The position numbers and the translations under genes were made by a program. A DNA stretch of 58,173 bases, taken from contig CAZNAD010000015.1 in NCBI GenBank assembly GCA_964571195.1, positions 1 through 58,173 on the forward strand, read 5' to 3'. Under the pieces are notes generated by a model that was given only the letters and a program-made list of their open reading frames with translations, searched no databases and was not told the origin of the DNA. The number at the start of each line of letters is the position of its first letter. Position 1 is the first letter of the stretch. Of the stretch, positions 26,191-34,054 are shown in pieces. Source of the stretch: PALSA-1006 sp964571195. GTDB lineage: Bacteria > Pseudomonadota > Gammaproteobacteria > Burkholderiales > Gallionellaceae.

Positions 26191-27285
26191 ATGAGTTTTG
26201 CCGAGGCAGACGTACAAGCCGCCCTGAAGCAGTTGACCGACCCCAATACGAAAAGGGATTTCGTGGCGGGGAAGTCGGTGAAAAACGTGAAGGTCAGCGG
26301 TAACGATGTGACGCTGGATATCCAGTTGGGCTACCCTGCCAAGAGCGTATGGGGCGAGATCAAGACATTGGTCGAGGCGCATCTGCGCACTGCACTTCCG
26401 GGCGCGGGCAAGATCGAGGCGACCGTCAGCAGCAAAGTGGTGCCGCATGCGGTGCAGCGCGGCGTGAAGCTGGTGGATGGGGTGAAGAACATCATCGCGG
26501 TGGCGTCGGGCAAGGGCGGGGTCGGCAAATCGACCACGGCGGTGAATCTGGCCCTGGCGCTGGCGGCGGAAGGCGCGCGAGTCGGCATCCTGGATGCCGA
26601 CATCTACGGCCCTTCGCAACCCACCATGCTGGGCGTCAGCGGACAGCCGGATTCGCTGGATGGCAAGATGATGGAGCCGCGTGAAGGCCATGGCATACAG
26701 TCCATGTCCATCGGCTTCATGATTGCGGGCGACGATGCACCGATGATCTGGCGCGGTCCGATGGCGACCCAGGCGATGGAGCAGTTGCTGCGCCAGACGC
26801 GCTGGGACAATCTGGATTATCTGGTCGTTGACCTGCCTCCGGGCACTGGAGATATCCAGCTTTCGCTGGCGCAGAAGGTGCCGGTGACTGGCGCGGTGAT
26901 CGTCACCACGCCGCAGGACATCGCGCTGCTGGATGCCAAGAAGGGTCTGAAGATGTTCGAGAAGGTCGATGTGAAGATCATCGGTCTGGTCGAGAACATG
27001 AGCACACATATCTGCTCCAAGTGCGGGCACGAAGAACATATCTTCGGCGCGGGCGGCGGTGCCAAGATGTGTGCCGATTACAATACCGAGCTGCTGGGGT
27101 CGTTGCCCTTGGATATCCGTATCCGCGAACAAGCCGATTCCGGCATGCCGACTGTGGTGGCCGATCCCGAAGGCAATATCGCCAAGGTGTACAAGCAGAT
27201 CGCGCGGCGTGTGGCGGTGAGAGTCGCCGAGATGGCGCAGGATCACAGCGCGGCGTTCCCGAAAATCGTTGTGCAAAATACTTAA
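26191..27285 (+). CDS. apbC: Iron-sulfur cluster carrier protein ApbC (Mrp)
   Basis: P-loop ATPase that binds and transfers Fe-S clusters in the cytoplasm. ATG 26191 after GGGACG gives 364 aa (an in-frame start at 26170 is less likely). The amino-terminal MIP18/DUF59 domain covers residues about 5-85. The deviant Walker A is SGKGGVGKST, followed by DADIYGPSQPTM and VVDLPPGTGD. The cluster-binding CxxC is CSKCG in MSTHICSKCGHEEHIFG. Transcribed divergently from metG across a 106-base gap that must hold both promoters. Confidence 0.95.
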   Translation: MSFAEADVQAALKQLTDPNTKRDFVAGKSVKNVKVSGNDVTLDIQLGYPAKSVWGEIKTLVEAHLRTALPGAGKIEATVSSKVVPHAVQRGVKLVDGVKNIIAVASGKGGVGKSTTAVNLALALAAEGARVGILDADIYGPSQPTMLGVSGQPDSLDGKMMEPREGHGIQSMSIGFMIAGDDAPMIWRGPMATQAMEQLLRQTRWDNLDYLVVDLPPGTGDIQLSLAQKVPVTGAVIVTTPQDIALLDAKKGLKMFEKVDVKIIGLVENMSTHICSKCGHEEHIFGAGGGAKMCADYNTELLGSLPLDIRIREQADSGMPTVVADPEGNIAKVYKQIARRVAVRVAEMAQDHSAAFPKIVVQNT

Positions 27286-27294
27286 AGGAGGCAG

Positions 27295-27371
27295 AGAAGG
27301 GAGAAGAGGGAAGGGAGAAGGGTAACTGCGGTTCTGCTGTTACCCTTTCCCCTTTACCCTTCCCCCTTCCC
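27295..27371. repeat. Family B palindromic element, copy 2 (apbC-dcd junction)
   Basis: Purine-rich left arm (AGAAGGGAGAAGAGGGAAGG...GGTAACTGCGG) and pyrimidine-rich right arm (GTTACCCTTTCCCC...TTCCC). It fills the 93-base gap between the apbC stop and dcd and ends 7 bases before the dcd ATG. Shares its core, inverted, with the copy inside bioH. Confidence 0.88.
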
Positions 27372-27378
27372 AGAAATC

Positions 27379-27945
27379 ATGAGCATCAAATCTGACAAAT
27401 GGATACGCCGCATGGCGGAGCAGCACGGCATGATCGAACCGTTCGAGCAGGGACAGGTGAAAGAGGTCAACGGACAGAAGATCGTGTCCTACGGTACGTC
27501 CAGCTACGGTTACGACATCCGTTGCTCGCGCGAATTCAAACTGTTCACCAACATCAACAGCACCATCGTCGATCCAAAGAACTTCGATCCGAATTCGTTC
27601 GTCAACGTAGAGGCGGATTTCTGCATCATCCCGCCCAACTCGTTCGCCTTGGCGCGTACGGTGGAATACTTCCGCATCCCGCGCAGCGTGTTGACCGTGT
27701 GCCTGGGTAAATCGACTTACGCGCGCTGCGGCATCATCGTCAATGTCACCCCATTCGAGCCGGAGTGGGAAGGCTATGTCACGCTGGAGTTCTCCAACAC
27801 CACGCCGCTGCCCGCGAAGATTTACGCCAACGAAGGTGTGGCGCAGGTGCTGTTCTTCGAGAGCGACGAAGAGTGCGAGACCTCGTACAAGGATCGCGGC
27901 GGCAAGTATCAGGGGCAGGTCGGTGTGACGCTGCCTAAGATTTAA
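27379..27945 (+). CDS. dcd: dCTP deaminase
   Basis: Deaminates dCTP to dUTP, feeding dTMP synthesis by dUTPase and ThyA (thyA is in this window). The 188 aa match the usual length. Key stretches: SYGTSSYGYDIR near residue 37, LGKSTYARCGIIVNVTPFEPEWEG (with the active-site region), and the catalytic glutamate in VTLEFSNTTPLP. The ribosome site must lie in or beside the pyrimidine-rich repeat arm immediately upstream; no good Shine-Dalgarno is visible. Confidence 0.96.
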   Translation: MSIKSDKWIRRMAEQHGMIEPFEQGQVKEVNGQKIVSYGTSSYGYDIRCSREFKLFTNINSTIVDPKNFDPNSFVNVEADFCIIPPNSFALARTVEYFRIPRSVLTVCLGKSTYARCGIIVNVTPFEPEWEGYVTLEFSNTTPLPAKIYANEGVAQVLFFESDEECETSYKDRGGKYQGQVGVTLPKI

Positions 27946-27973
27946 ATGTTTTCATCCACACAGTCCTATCTAA

Positions 27974-28130
27974 CCGTTCGTCCCGAGTGCCGTGCGCAGC
28001 ACGGTGTATCGAGGGATTCCGGTGCCTGCGCCAGATGGTTCGATACGGCCTGCGGCCTGCTGTGCGTGTGCTGTTGGGGCTTTAGCCCCTTACAGCTACG
28101 GCCTACCCCTGGCGGGTGCACCACGAACGG
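27974..28130. repeat. Family D composite palindromic element, copy 2 (dcd-28146 junction)
   Basis: Outer CCGTTCG (27974-27980) pairs with CGAACGG (28124-28130). Inside are GTGCCGTGCGCAGCACGG, GGTTCGATACGGCCTGCGGCC and GGGGCTTTAGCCCCTTACAG hairpins. About 157 bases; the opposite-end motif CACCACGAACGG is shared with the copy at 23744-23823. No protein signal. Confidence 0.75.
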
Positions 28131-28145
28131 GTTGGAGGCCTATTA

Positions 28146-28361
28146 ATGCCGCACCGCAAGCAGATCATCTGGCGTTCTCCCACCGGCGAGGTCATCGCCT
28201 GTGTGGAGAAGAACAAGGTGTTGCAGGAGAACCTCGTTGAGATACGTCAGATATGTCAGGATGCGATGGATGATGCGGTGCTGATGGGCTGTGACGAGCA
28301 ACAGGTACGCGCCGTGTTCACCGAGCTGATCGCCAGCCTTGAAACGTCGTATCAGCCGTAG
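28146..28361 (+). CDS. Small conserved hypothetical protein (71 aa)
   Basis: ATG 28146 opens a 71-residue acidic, helical protein (MPHRKQIIWRSPTGEVIACV...LETSYQP) without signal or membrane segment. I recall similar short proteins next to the large basic amino acid decarboxylase in betaproteobacteria, but know no function. It is 70 bases upstream of that decarboxylase and co-directional, so it may be co-expressed. An upstream in-frame start at 28116 would translate into the repeat and is unlikely. Confidence 0.65.
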   Translation: MPHRKQIIWRSPTGEVIACVEKNKVLQENLVEIRQICQDAMDDAVLMGCDEQQVRAVFTELIASLETSYQP

Positions 28362-28431
28362 TGGCGATGCCGTAACAATGCACCGCTAAACTTTCTTTCG
28401 CCAACTTTTGATCTCCATCAGGAATTAGATA

Positions 28432-30681
28432 ATGAAATTCAACTTCCCTATCATCATCATCGACGAAGACTACCGTTCGGAGAATGCCAGCGGTCACGGT
28501 ATCCGCGCATTGGCTGACGCCATCGAAAAGGAGGGGATCGAAGTCGTCGGCATGACGAGTTACGGTGACCTGACTTCGTTCGCGCAGCAGCAGAGCCGCG
28601 CATCGGCGTTTGTGTTGTCCATCGACGATGAAGAGTTCGGCGCGGGCAGCGACGAGGAGACCGAAGTCGCGCTGCGTACCCTGCGCGCGTTCGTCGAGGA
28701 GATTCGCTTCAAGAATTCGGACATCCCGATCTACCTGTACGGTGAAACACGCACGTCGCGCCATATCCCCAACGATATCCTGCGCGAATTGCACGGCTTC
28801 ATTCACATGCACGAAGACACGCCCGAGTTTGTGGCGCGCCACATCATCCGCGAAGCGAAGTCTTATCTCGACACGCTGGCACCGCCGTTCTTTCGCGCGC
28901 TGGTGGATTACGCGCAGGACGGTTCGTATTCCTGGCACTGCCCCGGCCACTCTGGCGGCGTGGCGTTTTTGAAATCGCCGGTGGGGCGCATGTTCCACCA
29001 ATTTTTTGGCGAAAACATGCTGCGCGCCGACGTGTGCAACGCGGTGGATGAACTCGGCCAGTTGCTCGACCACACCGGCCCGGTAGCTGCTTCCGAGCGC
29101 AACGCCGCGCGTATTTTCAATTGCGACCATTTGTATTTCGTCACCAACGGTACATCCACTTCCAACAAGGTGGTGTGGCACTCCACCGTGGCATCGGATG
29201 ACATCGTGGTGGTGGATCGCAACTGCCATAAGTCCATCCTGCACTCCATTATGATGACCGGTGCAGTGCCGGTGTTTCTGACGCCGACGCGCAACAATTT
29301 CGGCATCATCGGACCCATCCCATTGAGCGAATTCCAGCCGGAAGCGATACAGCGCAAGATCGATGCGAATCCATTCATCAAGGACAAAAAACGCAAACCG
29401 CGCGTGTTGACCATCACGCAAAGCACCTATGATGGCGTGTTGTACAACGTCGAGACATTGAAGCAACTGCTCGACGGCAAGATCGATACACTGCACTTCG
29501 ACGAAGCGTGGTTGCCACATGCCACCTTCCACGATTTTTACAAAGACATGCACGCCATCGGACGCGACCGTCCGCGCGCGAAAGAGTCGATGATTTTCTC
29601 CACGCAGTCCACGCACAAACTGCTGGCCGGTCTGTCGCAAGCCTCGCAGATTCTGGTGCAGGATAGCGACTCGAAAAAACTCGACCGCGACTGTTTCAAC
29701 GAAGCCTATTTGATGCACACCTCGACCAGCCCTCAGTACGCCATCATCGCCTCGTGCGACGTGGCCGCTGCAATGATGGAGCCACCCGGTGGTACCGCGC
29801 TGGTGGAAGAAAGTATCGCCGAAGCGCTCGACTTCCGCCGCGCCATGCGTAAGGTGGACGAGGAGTGGGGCGCGGACTGGTGGTTCAAGGTGTGGGGCCC
29901 CGACTATCTCGTGGAAGAGGGCATGGCCGCGCGCGAAGATTGGGTGCTGCGCACCGAAGACCGCTGGCACGGCTTCGGCAAGCTGGCAGAGGGCTTCAAC
30001 ATGCTCGACCCGATCAAGGCCACCGTCATCACGCCGGGGCTGGATGTGGACGGCGACTTCTCCGACGCGTTCGGCATCCCCGCTGCCATCGTCACCAAAT
30101 ACTTGGCCGAGCACGGCGTGGTGGTGGAGAAGTGCGGCCTGTATTCCTTCTTCATCATGTTCACCATCGGCATCACCAAAGGCCGCTGGAACACCATGGT
30201 GACCGAGCTGCAACAGTTCAAGGACGACTACGACAAGAACATGCCGCTGTGGCGCATCCTGCCGGAATTCATCGCCAAGAATCCGCGTTATGAAAAGATC
30301 GGCCTGCGCGATCTGTGCGACCAGATCCACGGCATCTACAAAGCCAACGACGTGGCGCGTCTGACCACCGAGATGTATCTGTCCGACATGGTGCCCGCGA
30401 TGAAGCCGTCGGATGCGTTCGCCAAGATGGCGCATGGCGAGATCGAGCGTGTGCGTATCGATGATCTGGAAGGTCGCGTCACAGCAGTATTGCTTACGCC
30501 GTACCCGCCCGGTATCCCGCTGCTCATCCCCGGCGAACGTTTCAACAAGACCATCGTCGATTACCTGCGCTTTGCCCGTGACTTCAACAAACGCTTCCCG
30601 GGTTTCGAGACGGATATCCACGGCCTCGTCGCGGGCGAGGTGGATGGGCAGCGTGTGTATTACGTGGACTGCGTGAAGTAG
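28432..30681 (+). CDS. Lysine/arginine/ornithine decarboxylase (fold type III-like large PLP enzyme)
   Basis: A 749-aa PLP-dependent amino acid decarboxylase of the inducible/biodegradative type (E. coli LdcI 715, AdiA 755). The amino-terminal wing domain (MKFNFPIIIIDEDYRSENASG) is followed by the core with HCPGHSGGVAFLKSPVG, VTNGTSTSNKVVWHS, LHFDEAWLPHA and the PLP lysine in STQSTHKLLAGLSQAS. The C-terminal domain has TPYPPGIPLLIPGE. Substrate choice among Lys, Arg and Orn cannot be fixed by eye. It produces polyamines or diamines and can buffer acid. No antiporter partner is adjacent. Confidence 0.93.
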   Translation: MKFNFPIIIIDEDYRSENASGHGIRALADAIEKEGIEVVGMTSYGDLTSFAQQQSRASAFVLSIDDEEFGAGSDEETEVALRTLRAFVEEIRFKNSDIPIYLYGETRTSRHIPNDILRELHGFIHMHEDTPEFVARHIIREAKSYLDTLAPPFFRALVDYAQDGSYSWHCPGHSGGVAFLKSPVGRMFHQFFGENMLRADVCNAVDELGQLLDHTGPVAASERNAARIFNCDHLYFVTNGTSTSNKVVWHSTVASDDIVVVDRNCHKSILHSIMMTGAVPVFLTPTRNNFGIIGPIPLSEFQPEAIQRKIDANPFIKDKKRKPRVLTITQSTYDGVLYNVETLKQLLDGKIDTLHFDEAWLPHATFHDFYKDMHAIGRDRPRAKESMIFSTQSTHKLLAGLSQASQILVQDSDSKKLDRDCFNEAYLMHTSTSPQYAIIASCDVAAAMMEPPGGTALVEESIAEALDFRRAMRKVDEEWGADWWFKVWGPDYLVEEGMAAREDWVLRTEDRWHGFGKLAEGFNMLDPIKATVITPGLDVDGDFSDAFGIPAAIVTKYLAEHGVVVEKCGLYSFFIMFTIGITKGRWNTMVTELQQFKDDYDKNMPLWRILPEFIAKNPRYEKIGLRDLCDQIHGIYKANDVARLTTEMYLSDMVPAMKPSDAFAKMAHGEIERVRIDDLEGRVTAVLLTPYPPGIPLLIPGERFNKTIVDYLRFARDFNKRFPGFETDIHGLVAGEVDGQRVYYVDCVK

Positions 30682-30713
30682 CTTCTGTGTATCGATAAGA
30701 GCAAAAGGCGATC

Positions 30714-30857
30714 TCACCACAGAGACACAGAGACACAGAGACACAGAGACACAGAGAACACTGAGGAAGCCCCGTGCCACATTCACTGGATCGCCATTGT
30801 TTTATGCGTGATGTTTTGATGAATTGTCTTTCTCTGTGTCTCGGTGTCTCTGTGGTG
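30714..30857. repeat. Family A palindromic element, copy 5 (decarboxylase-30869 junction)
   Basis: The left arm has the longest run: five CACAGAGA units after TCACCACAGAGA (30714 on). The right arm is TTTCTCTGTGTCTCGGTGTC then TCTGTGGTG, ending at about 30857. About 70 unpaired bases lie between the arms. The different unit number in the two arms suggests slippage. Confidence 0.9.
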
Positions 30858-30868
30858 ATGGAATTTTC

Positions 30869-31795
30869 ATGAAGCAGATGGCCTACAACAAAGAGCTGGC
30901 CTGGCTGAAGACGACTCCGACGCTGGACGAGTTGGCGGCCAGATACCCGGAGGATTGGGCGGCAGTGCAGCAAGACCTCGCGGCTATCGTCGAGCGCGGT
31001 ATTGCGGAAGAGTTGAAGGTCTATCTGGAACGGTTATCGTTGCCGGTCACTGCTTCCGGTCAGCGCCAACAGGATTTGCAAGCCCGGCTCTCGCGCTACG
31101 TACGCAGCCGCATGGCGCACGAGTCGGTCAAAAGACTGAGTCTCACCGCTCTTGCCGCAGACACCGGAGTGAAACAGGGCAAATTACGATTCAATCTGTT
31201 CAACGGTTTCATCGCGCAGAAGCTGCTGTTCGCCCGCGAACTGGAGCGCAAGCCCGTTTCCCTGTTCTGGTTCCGGCTGTTGTGGCCGCTGGTATGGCAA
31301 CGCAAACGTCTCATGCCGCTGGTGCAACCGCGCGGTATCTATTGTTTCTACTCAAAAGAACTAATCGCCGCATTGGCCGACTTGGTGGGCGCACGCAATT
31401 GTCTGGAGATCGGAGCCGGTGACGGGACGTTGACGCGGTTCCTCAACGAGCAAGGTGTGCAGGTCACTGCGACTGACAATTACGGCTGGACTCAGGCGGT
31501 GAAATATCCCAAGTGGGTCATCAAACTCGATGCGCGCGCGGCGCTGGTAGAATATGCGCCGGAGGTGGTGGTCTGTTCTTGGCCGCCCGCGCAGAACGAT
31601 TTCGAGCGCGATGTATTCGCTACATCCAGCGTGCAACTCTATATTGTCATCGGTAGTCGTCACCATTTCGCGTTTGGCGATTGGAAGGCCTATACCCAGC
31701 AAACCACTTTTGAGTTGGAAGAGGACAAAAGACTGAGCGCGCTGATGCTGCCGCCGGAATTGGAGTCGGTGGTGTATGTATTCAGACGCAAATAA
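30869..31795 (+). CDS. SAM-dependent methyltransferase-like protein
   Basis: ATG 30869 (alternatively 30881) gives 308 aa. The first 150 residues are helical with no family recognised; residues about 170-215 carry a Rossmann SAM-binding motif NCLEIGAGDGTLTRFL and an acidic VTATDNYGW loop. A VVVCSWPPAQNDFE segment sits at the place of motif IV. This supports a class I methyltransferase of unknown substrate. The frame runs upstream to 30824, but that part is translated repeat. The element ends 11 bases before the ATG and supplies GGTGATGG as possible ribosome site. Confidence 0.7.
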   Translation: MKQMAYNKELAWLKTTPTLDELAARYPEDWAAVQQDLAAIVERGIAEELKVYLERLSLPVTASGQRQQDLQARLSRYVRSRMAHESVKRLSLTALAADTGVKQGKLRFNLFNGFIAQKLLFARELERKPVSLFWFRLLWPLVWQRKRLMPLVQPRGIYCFYSKELIAALADLVGARNCLEIGAGDGTLTRFLNEQGVQVTATDNYGWTQAVKYPKWVIKLDARAALVEYAPEVVVCSWPPAQNDFERDVFATSSVQLYIVIGSRHHFAFGDWKAYTQQTTFELEEDKRLSALMLPPELESVVYVFRRK

Positions 31796-31840
31796 CTTGC
31801 GGTTATCGAAGGCGCTGGATCGCGTCGGTGGATTTTAGCT

Positions 31841-34054
31841 ATGACTTGGACTGAGATCAGACAGCGCTATCTGTCGCGCGACAACCTCTCCGGCGATGTA
31901 TGGGGCGGTTTGGCGGCAATGCTGGTGGCATTGCCGTCGGCGATCGCTTTCGGCGTGACTATCTTTGCCCCGCTGGGCGGAACGCTCGCGGCACAGGGGG
32001 CGCTTGCCGGCATCCTCGGCGCGATGGCATTGGGATTGATCGCGCCGGTATTCGGCGGCAGTACGCGGCTGATCTCCGCACCCTGTGCCCCTGCGGCAGC
32101 CGTGTTGGGGGCTCTGGCAGTCACTTTTACCCAGCAGGGTATCTCGGCAGGCACGGTGCTGCTGATGCTGGGCCTGATCGGCCTGTTGGCGGGTGCCATC
32201 CAGATCGGTCTCGGCCTGCTCGGTATCGGCAACCTGATCAAATTCATCCCGTTTCCTGTGGTCAGCGGCTATCTTAGCGGTGTCGGTCTCATCATCATCG
32301 GCAGTCAGATTCCGAAACTCCTCGGAGTTCCCGGCGGTACCCAGCTCATTGATGCCTTGTTGATGCCCAAGGCATGGATGTGGCAGCCGATCTATATCGG
32401 CATGGTGGTGATCGCCACCATGGTATTTATCCCGCGTATCACGCGTGCCGTTCCTGCCGCGATCCTGGCATTGCTGGCGGGAATAGTCTGTTATCTGATT
32501 CTTGCCTGGATCGACCCTGTGTTGATGAATATCGAGGGCAATCCGCTGTTGGTGGGTTCACTCGGACAGGAGTCCGGCGATCTGATGGCCGGATTGCAGC
32601 GGCAATGGCAGTCATTTTTTTCGCTGGATATGGGTAATGTGGTCATGGTGCTGGTACCCGCGCTGACGTTGGCGGCGTTGTTGTCGATAGATACCCTGAA
32701 GACCTGTCTGGTGGTCGATACCATGACCGGTACGCACCATAATTCCAACCGCGAACTGATGGGACAAGGACTGGGCAACATCGCCTCGTCGTTGATAGGC
32801 GGCATCCCCGGGGCGGGCACCATGGGTGCGTCGCTGATCAACATTTCCAGTGGCGGTACCAGCAAGCTGTCCGGTTTCATGACCGGAGTGTTCTCGCTGG
32901 CAGCATTCCTGCTTCTGGCACCGCTGATCGCGTGGGTGCCGGTTGCCGCGCTGGCAGGGATACTCATCGTCATCGGTTTACGGATGATTGATACGCATAG
33001 TCTGGCGTTTTTCTTCAATCCGGCCACGCGCCTCGATTTCATCGTCATCCTGGCGGTCATCCTGGTGGCGATATTCGGGAACCTGATCGCGGCATCCGGC
33101 GTGGGGGTCGCATTGGCGATCCTGCTGTTCATTCGCGAACAAACGCGCAGCTCGGTGGTGCGCAACCGCTTTGAGGGCAAGGAATATTTCCACAAGCATT
33201 CACTCAGGGTGCAGAGTGTCGACCATATCGTCCAGAACGCCAACCAATCGGTGATCTTCGAACTGCAAGGTAGTCTATTTTTCGGTACTGCAAGCCAGTT
33301 GCAGGGAGTGCTGGAAAAAGAGATAGGTGAACGCAAATTCGTCATTCTCAGTATGCGTCGGGTGCAGTCGCTGGACATCACCGCGACCCATGTGCTGGAG
33401 CAGATCAAGGACAGGCTGGAAGAATGTGATGCCTATCTGGTGTTCTGCGACATCCCCAAAGATTTGCCCAGCGGCCTCAAGATGAAACGTTTCCTCAAGG
33501 CCACCGGGGTGGTGCGCCCGACCAACAAAGCATTCGCTTTCAAGAAGCTCGATGAAGCGCTTGAGTGGGTGATGTCACAGGGTGAAGTGACCGCAGCAGT
33601 ACACCAGCTACCGATCTTTGAGATGCACAAGCTGCCGATATTCATGGGGCAGAGCAAGGAAGCGCTGCAGGCATTGGAAGCTCTGATGGAGGTCCGCGCA
33701 ATCAAGGCGGGCGAGCAGGTATTTAGCGCCGGGAATAAGGATGATGAACTGCTGATCGTGCGTCAGGGGGCGATTAAGGTGACCGTGCCTATCGCCGGAC
33801 GGGAAGATTATCACCTGATCAGCTGTGGTATGGGCGAGATTGTCGGTGGAAGCGGGTTTCTTGAAGGCGGAGCGCATATCACCGATGCTTTGGCGCTGAC
33901 CGATACCGATGTCTATGTGCTGTCGCGCAAGCGATTCGACCTGTTGGCGCAGCAGCATCCAGGGCTTGCCCTGGCGATTATCAAGAACATGGCGGTCAAT
34001 CTCACATTCAGATTGCGCGCCGCTATCGCGGAGATGCAAGCGATACGGGGTTAG
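31841..34054 (+). CDS. SulP permease fused to STAS and cyclic-nucleotide-binding-like domain
   Basis: A 737-aa fusion. Residues about 15-430 form the SulP membrane domain (DVWGGLAAMLVALPSAIAFGV, VVSGYLSGVGLIIIGSQIPKLL, NIASSLIGGIPGAGTMGASLINISSGG). Residues about 455-570 are a STAS domain (VILSMRRVQSLDITATHVLEQI). Residues about 600-720 look like a cNMP-binding/Crp-type beta-barrel (AIKAGEQVFSAGNKDDELLIVRQGAIKVTV...MGEIVGGSGFL). The three-part layout suggests transport gated by a nucleotide or another ligand (inference). The phosphate-binding arginine of true cAMP sites is not obvious, so the ligand is uncertain. The 3' end overlaps rlhA by 4 bases. Confidence 0.9.
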   Translation: MTWTEIRQRYLSRDNLSGDVWGGLAAMLVALPSAIAFGVTIFAPLGGTLAAQGALAGILGAMALGLIAPVFGGSTRLISAPCAPAAAVLGALAVTFTQQGISAGTVLLMLGLIGLLAGAIQIGLGLLGIGNLIKFIPFPVVSGYLSGVGLIIIGSQIPKLLGVPGGTQLIDALLMPKAWMWQPIYIGMVVIATMVFIPRITRAVPAAILALLAGIVCYLILAWIDPVLMNIEGNPLLVGSLGQESGDLMAGLQRQWQSFFSLDMGNVVMVLVPALTLAALLSIDTLKTCLVVDTMTGTHHNSNRELMGQGLGNIASSLIGGIPGAGTMGASLINISSGGTSKLSGFMTGVFSLAAFLLLAPLIAWVPVAALAGILIVIGLRMIDTHSLAFFFNPATRLDFIVILAVILVAIFGNLIAASGVGVALAILLFIREQTRSSVVRNRFEGKEYFHKHSLRVQSVDHIVQNANQSVIFELQGSLFFGTASQLQGVLEKEIGERKFVILSMRRVQSLDITATHVLEQIKDRLEECDAYLVFCDIPKDLPSGLKMKRFLKATGVVRPTNKAFAFKKLDEALEWVMSQGEVTAAVHQLPIFEMHKLPIFMGQSKEALQALEALMEVRAIKAGEQVFSAGNKDDELLIVRQGAIKVTVPIAGREDYHLISCGMGEIVGGSGFLEGGAHITDALALTDTDVYVLSRKRFDLLAQQHPGLALAIIKNMAVNLTFRLRAAIAEMQAIRG

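Noticed and set aside
30714..30760. Run of short CACAGAGA repeats resembling a CRISPR array or microsatellite
   Set aside because: Units are 8-9 bases with no unique spacers and a matching inverse arm follows; it is one arm of a family A palindrome.
28318..30786. Open frame of 822 codons on the minus strand
   Set aside because: Antisense to the amino acid decarboxylase, with no recognisable domain and His/Arg-rich composition typical of shadow frames.
22023..34054. Two SulP genes as arms of a duplication or transposon
   Set aside because: The proteins differ in length and domain content and unrelated housekeeping genes lie between; no terminal repeats.
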